Source of the DNA: Baylisascaris procyonis
Lineage: Eukaryota; Nematoda; Chromadorea; Rhabditida; Ascarididae
DNA length: 64,000 nucleotides
Assembly: GCA_037389465.1 (NCBI GenBank)
Contig: JAZARR010000231.1
Span: forward strand, 1,240,001-1,304,000
Direction: 5' to 3'
Below are positions 37,674 through 64,000 of this stretch, in pieces. How positions within the stretch are numbered: the first letter of the stretch is position 1; every line of letters starts with the position of its first letter. The notes below the pieces were generated by a model. That model was not told the origin of the DNA, ran no database searches, and was given only the letters and a program-made list of their open reading frames with translations. The translations under genes were made by a program, and so were the position numbers.

Positions 37674-40600
37674 ACATGAAAGTGATAAACAATAAATGAA
37701 AAATAAAATCAGACATTACATATGCGAAATAACTCAGTTATCGAATAAAAGTGAGGAATGATTCAATTCATGAAATTTTTTTATGAATAATTCGCTGAAA
37801 CTTTCAACTGAAGATAAGCGGTAATGCTCTGAATTGCCTTTAACAAAAATGGCGTTAATGAACGTCTCCGTGGTTGTTCTTCATCGAATTTTCCATGCCA
37901 TCTTCTATCTGCTGCAGTGCATTTAAACTCAGCTGCTTGACAGCGAAATAAGAGGTGCATTAAAAGATGTGATTTTGGATGGGTAAAATATAGATATAAT
38001 GATATAGGTATGATCACTTTTGTAGTGATGTTACTTTCGCATCGAAATAGGCGAATTTGATAGCTACATTATCAAATAATGAATATTGTAAAGAAGGAAT
38101 TCTAACGATAGAACCATATGCCGCCAAAAACGACATTTTCCTTTCTGGTAATACTCTGATCCCTTATGTTCCACTTATATCTTTTCGTTCGCGATGAACA
38201 GCGAATTTGCTGCCAGAAACAAAAGAACGCGATATTGTTGTTGGCGTCGATGGGAATGTCTGTCTATTTGAATCCTCACATTTGGCTCCACAGTGTTTTA
38301 GCTGAACAACTGATGTGTTGACTTTTCAACATTCGAGCACTATTTTTCATAAGATGCAGTCCTATAGATTTGCATTTGCGATGTGCGTAAAGGCCACAAA
38401 ATTTGCATTTGCGGTGTGTTACGTCTGTGTTTGTATTTGTCTGTTTGCCGGTCATAAAACTATGCTAATGTGCGACAGTGAAGTTAAACAGGCCTCCTGC
38501 AACAATTTCAAGTTAATCGGAGACAGTCGTGTTACATTCTTCGTTGGTCGGTTCACAAGAAGACTGAATCCTTTATAGTAGGTCGATTCGAGCGACCGGA
38601 GTACATTAACATGTGAATTCATTATTCTGTAAGTTTTGTGAGATAATGATAATTTATGAGAGCGGTTGGTCAGATAAGCGGAATATAAAAACATATCGTG
38701 TCAGTCCCTCTAACGTATATCCGTATTTTTATTTTAACACTGTTTATCATCAAGTGAGAAATAAGTGTCCCCGAAAGCAACCATTTTAATCGTGATTCTA
38801 AAATAACCACAGATGAAATCAGCAATGAAAATATTTTAAAAATGCTCGCCCTGGTCCTCTCTTTTTTTTTTGTACTGCAGAAGTAATGAAATGTTGGAAC
38901 GATGAGCGATAATTGATGTTTGGAAGATGCAGCTGTTGTATTCGATATATTTCTGTTGTAAATCGAACAGATGGCACATGGATTCCGCATGATTTTTCTT
39001 TTTTTTTTTTTAAATCTAGGAGAAATCAATGGATGTTCAAGAGTTTCAATTTTTTATGGATTACTTTTTTTTATGAATAAATTTTATATTTTCTATTTCA
39101 TAATATAAACATAATCACTGTCGAATTGCTTTACAGCAAAAACGAGTCAAATATAGTGATTGACATGAAAAGTGAAGTTGATTTTAATAGCCTTATCTAT
39201 TTTAGTGATAAGATAAGTTTTTTTGCTCGAAATGACTTGAACGCAATAATTTCAATAGTATTTTTAAACAATTTTTAATTTCTATCAAAATTTTCCATTA
39301 TCTCTCATTTACGGTAACATTAAATATAAGTGGGATTGAGAAAAAATAGAAAACGCATTTTTTATATAATGCATATTGTTATATAGCAAGAAAAATTGAT
39401 AAAAAAATAGCATCGAAATTACACTAGAGATCACTATTTCATAGATATGTGCATATTGATGGCGCAAATTTATATTGATGGTGGAAGCGATGGGAATAAT
39501 ATTTCTACTTTGGAAGGGGAAACATTGAGAGCTGCTAAAAATCTTGAGATCAGGTATATGAAAAATAAAAAAGTTTACATATAAGAAACTGTTATAAAAT
39601 GATGATAATTAGTCAAAGAAAATTGTGATCATTAATGATAATCATACAGAGGCAACGCAAATACAAAAATAACGACACATTTAATCGCACAATATAAATG
39701 CTTTACTTGGGATGATCTGAATGCTTTATATATCTATTTATATATTCGTTTATTTCGATTTCCCATATATTAATTCGTGAATGTATTGGGAATAAACGTT
39801 ACATATAGAGATGTTTTGTATTGGTGTGCCATTGTAAAACAAGGATGTAATGCATTGGAAAACGATATAAACGAATATATTAAGTGATAAACTTAATAGT
39901 TTTATTTCTATTCAATACGTATTTTTGCCACTGTTTTAGAAATTGCGCGATTTTGAATAATGATGCGAAATCGAATAAAATGAAATGAAATATATGCAGC
40001 TCTCGACAATGAATGAAATCATGGTGAGAAATGCAAAAGAAATTGAATCAAAAGAAATTGAATAGAAATAATAGACGGCAAAAAATAAAACAATCAAAGA
40101 AAAAATGAATTAAGAGGACAAATTTCATTGTAGTGTAATATTTTAGTTGTTTCTTTAGATTGACATCACAAATGATATAAGGTCATCATCACTCGCCGAC
40201 ACATTGATCACCTCTCGACGAGTTCGTATTGATAGACGCCAAGAGAAGCAAATAGTCTCGACGTTTGTATGCTTGAAGATTCATCGATAAAAATAGGCGA
40301 AATATATACCTGCAATGTAAGCGTTAACAAGAAGTTCTTTTTTTTTTAAATTCTTTAAAGCGCATTTGACGTATCTTTGGATATCAGCCTATATCGTAAT
40401 CGTCGTAAGTGCTCCATCTTTTAGTGTTAAAGGTTTTTCCGATTATGCATATCCTTAAAGCATCTATCTGGAATCAATAATGCACGATTATTTAAATCAT
40501 TTCTTTGCCATTTCAGATGTATTCGAGATCACTTTTATCATCTATGCAAATGTCATTCATAAATGTAACTTATTTACAGCATTAATTCTATAATGCATTG

Positions 40601-42117
40601 AGGTACAACTAATCAATTAGCATACCTATTAAATTGATTCATTGTATAAGTATTGATGGGTAAATCTATCATTCGCTCCTAAATAATTCATTTTCTTATG
40701 CTGTTCGATTTCTATTTTATAGAGGATTATTAATTTCCAAGATTTCAGCGATTATCCTCGGAAAAGGAAAGAAGCGGCGGGGTTGGATGGGGGAGGGAAG
40801 GGTCGAGAAGAGAGCACCGCGGAGGGAACTTTATTAAAGATTTTTGCAATCAAGCTATGAGTATTCTTTTGATAGCACACTTTATGAAAATTTTGTAATA
40901 GTGAAACACGTTGAAATGGATGGTTATGTTTTTTAATTAGAAGGTTTAAACGGCACGTAGAGGAAGGGGGGGGATAACGGTTTCGCATAATCACTACTTA
41001 CCCAGCGATACTTACCCATTAAGATTTACCGATTGTAGCTCATGCATCATAGAAAAATAAATTACTTTTGCATAGTCCGAAATAAATGGTTTCAATAACC
41101 AAGACGCAGATAGGAATATCGTATTTGATTTCGAGAGCATTTTTTATAGAAGGAAGTTTTCTTTTCCTTACAGTGAATAAGATCGAAAAGATAGAGAGAG
41201 AAAGGGGGATTCATCAACGAACATTCTATATTAACTATTCGTAATGAAAGGTATTTCTATGTTAGTTTACAACTGGAATAGCTAATACAAGGATTGAATG
41301 CAACAATTTTTCGTCGTTCAACTGCCGATGATCGGTCGTTTATAAGGTTTAAATTTCAAAATATTCATTTATTTATGCTTCATTGGGGGTCTAATTGCAG
41401 CACACATAAATTATTATCTCAAGAAAAAAAAACATTTATTTTATTTCATGGATATTGCGCTAGCATTTTTAATGAAACAAATATTCTCGATGAGTTCAAA
41501 ATTCATTGTGCAATCTAAATATCAATAATATCGGTCAAATATTAATTTTCAATACTATTAACTTCTGAATAAGTTGTAAACAACGCTCATATATTACATT
41601 AAATAGCAATTATATTGTAAAGGAGAAAATTGGTATTCGATAAAATGTGGAATATATGGAATTGACTGCAAAGATTCGAAGAGAATATGATGCATCTAAG
41701 TGATCGATGATCAAATGATGAGTTGATTTTTCGCTAAGAAATTTCACATCTTTTCTCTTATGGATCCTTTAACTGCATGAAACTCGATGTTTCATTTTTG
41801 ACTAACGTAGACTTCAATAAGACTGTGAGCGATATCCAGATCAACATTGAAGCCTTTAAACTTTTGAATTCAATTATTAGCCAGCAGGCATATACGGTAG
41901 CTACTTAATGCTCCATACTGATGAGACTCAGTGTATGTTCACTGTCATCAGTGGGGTGGCCCGGGTGTGGGAGGAGGGGGGAATGGAGGAGCGAGAAGGA
42001 AACCATATTTCTCAGTGCGTTCATCAGTGAAAGTGATCTTTGTTATCGATGATAGAGCCAGATCCAAAACCAGAAAAATTGATTGTTGAACATACGAAGT
42101 GGGGAGGGTGCATCGTG

Positions 42118-42121
<4 letters not shown>

Positions 42122-42209
<88 letters not shown>
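42122..42209. repeat. (TA)n microsatellite, about 88 bp
   Basis: Pure TA alternation in the intergenic region upstream of the receptor gene. Confidence 0.95.
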
Positions 42210-42210
<1 letters not shown>

Positions 42211-45200
42211 CAATGTCAATGCTCATCAGGCTCATTTTTAGTCCTCTTTACTAATGTAAAGGCGGATTCGATTCTTTCACTTCTAGATTCGAATCGACGA
42301 ACAGCGCTTCGCAAAGATCAATGATTTTCCCGCGAATGTTGCATTCATTTCTTGGCTCAAGTTGGAGTCGGCAAATTCGAAAATCTCTCTATGATTTCTC
42401 TGTATGTCTAAGTCTGAATACTCTCTCATTCGGCGACAATTTTAGGAGAGAAATTTTACGGAAACTTTCCAAAAACAGGCTTTGTGACACTTCACGGCTT
42501 TCGTTTACTAGCGCGATGCAACTCCGTCGGCGATAGGTTCTCAACGAAAATGAGAGTGTCGCGAACCGCTATTGTATATCTTGGCGCTGTGCGAAAGACG
42601 AGATTTTATCGCCAAGAGGCACGCTCTACGCAGCCATTTCGTCAAATTCAAAGACAACGATGTAGATACACCCAATAGCCAGATGGCTGGTCGACAGCCA
42701 TAACCCTTTCCCTACATCCACAAGACGTTCGTACGTTTTGTCTAATACATAGGGCAAGATCGCTAAGAAAGTTCCGGGAATAATGTTAGCAATGGAGTAA
42801 TAAAAGTGCTGGAAATGGATAATGCAAAAATGAAATATATTCTAATCGAGAAATAAAAATGCACTGTTGAAATTGATACAACTTTAAATTACGTTAAGTT
42901 GTCGCTTTGCGTAATAAATATACTGTAGAAAGATGATCTTAGACAGTTACATCGCCAAAGTTCATTACTAGTAATAGGCTAAAGGATCCTCATCTATTGA
43001 ATACCATCCTTATTATTTCATAGATTTTCGCATTCGAAAATTTCAGTCTTAAGAAAATGCAAAATTTATAAGGAAAAAAATAATGGTATCTAAAAATAGC
43101 TGCACTAGCGACAAAAATTACTCTGTGAATAAAAGTTTTATTTTTGATTTCCTTTACGATTTCCCATGGGAATGATTTATCGGAAAGCGTGCAATTTGCA
43201 TTTGGCGATTTTCTATGACTTTTGGTGCATTATATGGATCTTCGCTCTAAAATAATTTCCTCTAAGCGTCTCTTAGTTTATTGGTGATTTAAGAGGGCGG
43301 CCTAATTAAGAGGCTGGATGAACACCAATTGTGCTTCATAAAAATCAGCATTGCTCTCAAATGAGTGACCTTCAAGAACACGATATGTTCATTTGAACAA
43401 AATAGATCAAAGGTTGCCGATGTGAAATTGTTATTGCTTCGCTTTTCTAGTTTGAAAGCATTAACGAATAACCACCAAAAATAATGTCGAATTTCATTCG
43501 CTCTTGATTGTTGAGCATTTCGCCTTTCCGATAAGTAAAATTACGAGAAGGCTATAAATAGATAACTAATTTTTATAAATCATTTCCGATCGACAAATCA
43601 ACAATTCGCTCTTTCATTTCGGTTCAATAATAGCGACTCATGGCTCTTTCCTAAGCTGCAAACGTTAAGGTAAATAAAAATATTCGGTGTCTCGTTTAAG
43701 GAGATAAATAGTAAACAAACGAATGATCAAAACTGATTGTGAGTATATTTTATTCTGAGCCCAGACCAAAGTTATAAAAAAGGATATCATATCCATATGA
43801 AAATAGGCTCACAAATTTGCTTTGCTTGCATCCCTTTCGTCTCCACGCCTAGTTTTGCATCAGAAACCTGGCAAAGATTGAGAGGAAATAGTGATTACAA
43901 TTTTAGAAAGCGTGGAAGAATCCTGCTGCGAAACTTATTGATATATAATTTCAAGCAAATTTTGAAACGAGTATCAAACAGTCTGCCTGATTCATCGATT
44001 AGGTGATAGGTGTTTTCTAAAGAAATTAAAATGGGTCATATTGATGTTAGATGTTATTTATCCTTTCGATATATTTATAGAAATTTCTGCTATGATTAAG
44101 TGGGATAGAAATGAAGAGAATTCAACCTAAAATAATCGTTCAATGTGAAAAGCAAAACAAGTTCAAACCTTGCAAATTGAAAGACGAATAACGAAGAAAA
44201 CATATATGAAATGTATATTGCTCATATATACTTATACGACTATAGCATATCCAAACATAAATCAAGCACTTATTTGAAGCCTTGTTAAAAGAATCTATGC
44301 TTTTTTCCTTATCGTTAAATATACTGCAGTTAGTTAATATCAACAAGTAAATTAAATGCATAGGATGTAGAAGATTGCTGTTAAATTCATATAGGGGTAT
44401 GTGAATGCGAATTTTTCATATCCTTTTCGTGTTGTAGCTTCTCACTGGCTTTGATGCATTCGACATCGACGTATAGACTCGAGAATGGATTGTATATCTC
44501 AATCGCTTCTAAATATTCGTTAAGAGAAATGATAGAAATTCGTTGCAAATTTCACTTCAGAATGTTAGTGTGTCCGCATAATGACCCGTTGATTGGTGTC
44601 GAGAAGCACAACACATCAACAACGCTCTTCTTCGTTCGTTCACATTCGATGTTCGTGTCCTTCATCTCGCAACCTACACGTGCATCAACATCAATGAAAA
44701 CCCCCCACTAAAAAAGTGATGCCACATCTAAAGTCTTAATGATGAACGCCAAAAAAAAAAAATGCAGAAAAATATAAATTCATAGATAAACGTTTTCAAT
44801 AATTATCTAAGATCTGATGAGATCATTCATCAACTCGAGCCTCAATGCATCTAAACAAGCCTATCAATGAAGCTCTACTGCATTTAGCTTATATCAGTGT
44901 TTTAATAAGTAATGAGCTAATATCGGCGATTAACGGAGGATGTTGCCACGATCAGCGATTGTTAGCGACTGTTTGCCTTGATAGCCTCTTCCCTCCATAT
45001 CGTAGAGCATATATTTCCTCACAATTCATTTTCAGCATGCTTCTTATGTCTCAAATGTTTTGTTCTTTGCACTTCATTATATAAAATATTTCTTTTGCAA
45101 AAAATCCACTCAATTTTAGATATGCATCGGCAGTTATTTTATATAAAGTCTCTTCATAATTGGGAATTCTTTCACCTATGTGATTGTCACTTAGAATGAT

Positions 45201-47834
45201 ATTTGAAATTTGCAGGCAAAGCCATAGATTTGCAAAATTTCATAGATGAGTGGTATTCATTGGCGAATCAATTTTCTTATTAAGTGAATTAGTGGCTAAT
45301 ATTGTTGTAAACAACGATTGTTAGCGTATGCAATATCTATCTTCCTCTTCCTCCCTTCTCCATATCCGTTCCAATTCCCTAATGAAATCATTTCTCAAGC
45401 AGAGATAAGTGATCTCATAGTCTAGGTCGGCGGGCGATTCTTTCGCAAGTAGCCGTTCGTTCATTTATTGTTGTCGTTGATCATGCACATCGAATGAAAC
45501 GATTGTGCAATAGGTATTGCGTCTTCCAGATTTGTTATTCCTGATAAAAACGATACTCGTTGATGATGCCTATCAATCAGAGACAAGAGAGCAACAAGCT
45601 TCCATCTATCGCCTTAGCCATTCCATATATCGAATATTATAGCACTCATAAACTAAGCCTCTCTTCCATTGCCTATTTAGCATTATTTCGCTCAATGTGC
45701 TCCTCATATTTGCATCACTCTTCATGTTCTCTAAATTCTTTGGTTTTAATTTTCACTCAACAACACATCGAAGACTATATTTTTATGAATAAGATAAAAA
45801 AGCAATTTTTGTTATGAAAACTGGCATTATTGTCTATATGTTGCCCATTGTGAAGATCGCTTTTGCATGCTAGCTACCGTAACTTTGAGCCAATCAACGA
45901 CTCTCTGCTCGCATCGCTCCTCCTATTCAATGCAAGTTGAAGCGTTCGCAATTAGCAAAAAATGAAAATCGTATTGAAGTGATGCTTATTCACCTAAGCG
46001 GCATCAATATGACTGACTAAAATACGGAAGAGCATGCTCGATTGAGTGAGCGTTATGGTGCTGGCAAAGTTTATTGGAATTTCGAAGAGGAAAACGAATC
46101 CAATTCTAGGTTAAGCAGTTAATTACAGGTTTCTTCTTTTACAGCAGCGGTACTAATAATGTGCCATTTTTGCGACTTCTGAAAATATATGAAGATCACT
46201 TATCACAGACATGCGATAAAATAAACCGCTAAAAAATTTCTATTAAAACAATTTTTTGATAATCCCCCTATCAGTTTTGTTTATTTTCTATGTTCGAAGA
46301 GGGTCTTTTTTAGTGACATTAAGTTAAATAATCTGTAATTGATAATATATTTCGTTTTTCATGGAATACTTAACAGAACCTCAGGGAATATTAAGTAGAG
46401 TTCCTTTTTTGAATCACGATGGAATCAATCATATTGATGGTGTTCGAATTCATCGTTCATGCTTAACCACATTTATTTGATGATCACTCGTCACTATAGT
46501 GTTGCTGATATGGTGCTGCAGCTATTTGCAACTGAAGAGGAAACCGGCTGCTCATGATAATGCGATATTTGCATTTTCGATAGCGGTCGGTGAGGAAGAG
46601 TAGGCGATAGGCGATTTATGAAGACGATAAGGTGGTTGAGCCGAGCGACGGTATTATCTTGTTGCGGCGATCACGTTGACCGATTATGATGAGAAAGTGC
46701 TCACTAGGTGGATACAAAAAAAAAGGAACACAACACTGCAATGGAGCGATGCGGCGACAAGAAAGATTGCATAACGAAAAATCGAGAAGGCGGAGTGCGG
46801 CCATCATGCTGGATGCATCTTACGGTGACCTTGACGAGCACTGCCCCACGTTTTCCTCATAATTTCCTCCACATTGCACGCCTTCTAGTGTCCACTTGTC
46901 GAATCTATCGCTCTCTCACATTCTTTGCAATTCGAGTATCCGTATACGATGAAATTGGCAGCGGGTAGAGAGGTGGCTGGATTGCTACGACAAACGAAGA
47001 TGATAGATCAAGAGAGATGGTTGACCTAAGCACCTTCGACCACTTCGAACACTTCGACAGTGGTTGTCTTACTACATGCAAAGAGCATATAAAAATGACT
47101 CATAACATAAGTAGAACTAGTGCTAAGAAACATAGAGGAATTGAAGAGCTGTGTTCTCAAATGGCCCTAGATACGTAAGAAACATAGAGATTATTGCAAA
47201 CTATAAGGGGAAATAATTTGTATTGTGTTAGAAGCTGATGCCTAAACGTTCCTATTCCTCCCAAATCGTTCTCAGTATTTTTTAAAGTTCATCTGCACTT
47301 CTACATCGACTGTCTTGCATTTATTTCTCATTGCCTCTTTTATATTCTCGTAAGACGTAAAGGTTTGTAGTCGCTGCTTACAAGTGAAATGGTCGCAATA
47401 GTGAGAGCCAAATCAACCAATATCTAGCACTACTTTAGTAATTGCAGCTGAATAATAAATGCCCAACAGCGGCACATGTATAAATAGGTGTAAACATTCT
47501 CCGTTGATAAATGCCAAAAAATCTTATCTTAGAGGTGAAAAGGACAAAATATTATCCGTCAAAAGTCACCGCAATAATCGCACTTTTCAGCGAATTTGTT
47601 TTCTTGTTGAATGGTCGTTTTCTTTGGTGCTGTAACTTTAGATGATTTCCCTTCACGTAATGCTCAACGAAATGATGAGTATACTTATGAGAAATGAAAT
47701 AGAGAGTTGCCAAAATTCAAATGGGATATGTGATTCTCCAGCGAGCAAACATCATCATGATTCGCGACTATCGAAAATGTTGAACCGGAAGCTTTGTGTC
47801 TTGTGCATCACAATCGACAATCTGTGTGGCAATG

Positions 47835-47842
47835 TATATAAG
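47835..47842 (+). promoter_or_regulatory. TATA-like element, possible receptor promoter
   Basis: TATATAAG at 47835-47842 sits about 1.45 kb upstream of the receptor DNA-binding exon and 56 bp before an ATG (47898). Sequence from here to 49.3 kb is less AT-rich than its surroundings. The element matches a TATA consensus, but such strings arise easily in AT-rich DNA, so this is only a candidate. Confidence 0.3.
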
Positions 47843-47897
47843 AGGGAAAGCGCTCGCCGTATAGAGCAGGCAACTCTTGTGTGTGTCGCGTTCTTTT

Positions 47898-48104
47898 ATG
47901 GCTCCGTGTGGGACGATCGCTAAGAGCGTTGATGACAACGAAAAAGAAGAAGAGGTACGAGTGGTAAAGAAGTTGCAAGAAAGAAGCGTGCCGATGGCAG
48001 CCTTTCCGGGTGGAACATTTCTTAGCACTCAACACTCGTCATCGTCCAATCTTCAACGACCAGTTTTTTTTCACAACACATCGTCAATTTGTGCACTTTT
48101 GTAG
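47898..48104 (+). CDS. Small open frame upstream of the receptor (hypothetical, possibly a 5' exon)
   Basis: The ATG at 47898 opens 68 codons beginning MAPCGTIAKSVDDNEKEEEV, with an acidic/basic middle (VRVVKKLQERS) and a Ser-rich end. Composition resembles a disordered N-terminal region, not random AT-rich translation. A possible donor GAG|GTACGA lies in phase 0 after codon 19. It could splice toward the receptor (a weak phase-0 CAG lies at 49274-49276), encode a separate peptide, or be chance. No similarity was recognised. Confidence 0.25.
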   Translation: MAPCGTIAKSVDDNEKEEEVRVVKKLQERSVPMAAFPGGTFLSTQHSSSSNLQRPVFFHNTSSICALL

Positions 48105-49249
48105 CGTTTTTGGATTTAAATGCTAATTTAATCAAACATCAAATGATCTCTCTTCCATTTAAAATCTCTATTAAATAATTCTCTAAATATATTTCATAAT
48201 TCTTTGCTAGTGTACAATAAGAAAAATAGTGCAACAAGATGAGAAGCAAAAAATCAAAAGACTCTGGCAGATTGTCCCGAAATTCACTTGTAGATTGAAA
48301 TTTTACTCTTTTTCATATTTTTTTCTTGTTTCAACATTTTCAAACCCTGGAATTTTATTAAAAAATTTATTTCTTTTTACGAAAGGATTTAGGCCACAGT
48401 TTTTTTTTTTAAAGAAAAGTAGTCTTTTCAGAAATACTAGAGGGTGAAGTGAAGTTTTACGCCACTTACATGTCCACGATGCTGGGTAACAATAACTACA
48501 GTAGTTGTTTTGAGAGTAGCACTTCCCGCAGAGACAGCAACTATCTCTATTGATGGTTTATTTACCTTAGGATGTTTCCTATGCACATTGTGTCGCCCTT
48601 TTAAGCGGATACCGCACACTACGGATCCGTTACTGTAGCCAGCTTACTGTCGCATATGAACCGTCTCCATAATTCAGACAGAAATATTCACAAAATATAG
48701 CCACTATACAAGATCTGCTGCAAATGTGAAACAAACTAATTCTATTGCAGCTAAAAATATGAAAAAAATTGACTGCAATAGATCTATTTAAAGGTGAAAA
48801 AGAGGCATAAAAGAAACAGCCAAAAATAAGCAGTATGGGCAGTAATTTGAAAGCGAAGAGCTTGAACGAAGAAAGGACAGCGCCAACGAAAGCGAATCGT
48901 TGCACTGAAGGTTAGTGAGAGTGTTGTTCGACCTCGATAGCGATGTTTAGGGCATTCGCCACACAAGGTTAGCCGACGGGAAAGCCCCTCGTTGAAGGCC
49001 TTCTTGCGGGGCTTACAATTCGGTATGTCCCCCCTACCCTTCTCATCGTAAGCCTTGACCTGTTGTTGCTACAAATCGTACCACATTCCGCAGCGACGAC
49101 TGTCACAGGGCTAGGACACGTGCGATTTAAGAAAGAGTATGTGCGATATGGACACGCAGAGAAGGGCGCGACGAAAGGCAGATAGTGCGATGGAATGGAG
49201 AAAAAAGATTGCTGAGCCCTCCCCCAGGAGATGAGCATGAGCGAGTTGA

Positions 49250-63704
<14,455 letters not shown>

Positions 63705-64000
63705 ACCAAATACCATCGTTTAAATTTTACTTTTTATTACTGTATAATGTAAGTTCAAAGATCTTTGCAGTTAAATAGTATCTCTGATAGAAATGCTTTT
63801 ATGATGGATGGCTGCTCGTGTTTCACTTGACGGTGCTGCATAAAAAAGCGGTGCCTAACTGGCCAAGAATATTGCTAGCAAAAGCAATGAAGGAAATTGA
63901 TGGGTAGTTGGTTAACATAGTTGAAGTATAGTTTATTGCGGAAATGCATTAGCGCTGTTGGTCAAGTAGCGGTATGTTGTGGAGCAGTGGTCTAACCAAT
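63705..64000. other. Right edge: nothing recognised
   Basis: No exon, RNA gene or repeat was identified. If the receptor has a helix-12 exon it could lie here or beyond the window, but no in-phase acceptor followed by an AF-2-like helix was seen. Confidence 0.4.

Larger units (their letters stand above)
29788..47830. other. Long intergenic region between divergent kinase and receptor genes
   Basis: No exon could be supported over about 18 kb. It lies upstream of both the kinase (minus) and the receptor (plus), so it should hold their distal promoters, enhancers and perhaps undiscovered first exons. It contains (TA)n tracts at 33003-33047 and 42122-42209, a 10-bp triplication at 33570-33599, and a compound direct/inverted repeat at 37613-37673. 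Weak candidates were a minus-strand frame at 37781-38017 with a basic RRRS segment and a plus-strand frame after an acceptor-like TTCAG at about 34229. Neither has two good borders or family similarity. Confidence 0.5.

Noticed and set aside
37781..38017. Minus-strand frame with RRWHGKFDEEQPRRRS, as a further upstream kinase exon
   Set aside because: The segment is suggestive and follows an acceptor-like CTGCAG, but the only phase-0 donor (GTTTCA) is poor and an alternative frame is equally open. It is not supportable without transcripts.
42122..42209. Tyr-Ile repeat proteins across TA tracts (also at 33.0, 50.5, 58.2 and 58.5 kb)
   Set aside because: They are translations of (TA)n microsatellites without borders or flanking coding sequence.

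Overview
The window looks like an AT-rich nematode nuclear genome, probably a parasitic chromadorean; the species cannot be fixed from sequence alone. The evidence is short exons separated by introns of about 0.1 to 6.5 kb, GT-AG borders, many (TA)n tracts, and four conserved metazoan genes whose exons I assembled by matching reading phase across splice sites. No bacterial-type operon, CRISPR array, intact transposon, rRNA or tRNA was recognised.

Layout. Three genes are on the minus strand. (1) At the left edge, two exons of a VWA8-type mitochondrial AAA+ ATPase (42-1084), running off the window. (2) A tail-anchored mitochondrial fission factor (MFF family), three exons, 5580-7726. (3) A LAMMER/CDC-like kinase (CLK/DOA/MADD-3 family). 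Its kinase core has nine exons (12908-22290). At least two, perhaps three, alternative 5' exons lie at 23080-23165, 23350-24828 and 29566-29787. On the plus strand an NR5A/FTZ-F1 nuclear receptor (NHR-25 family) runs from 49283 to at least 63566. The kinase and the receptor are transcribed away from each other across roughly 19 kb with no recognisable gene. That stretch holds satellite-like repeats and, near 47.8 kb, a TATA-like element that may be a receptor promoter.

Functionally, two products act at mitochondria (VWA8 in the matrix, MFF at the outer membrane), one phosphorylates SR splicing factors, and one is a developmental transcription factor. They are unlinked housekeeping or developmental genes, not a co-operating cassette. 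From memory, the C. elegans orthologues of VWA8 and nhr-25 are adjacent on the X chromosome, so part of this may be old microsynteny.

I found no clearly new biological system. The points most worth checking are the interchangeable N-termini of the kinase with a two-base tandem acceptor, two intronic or intergenic hairpins resembling small-RNA precursors, a 33-nt receptor exon followed by a 96-bp (TA)n tract, and a GC-rich island inside the large receptor intron.
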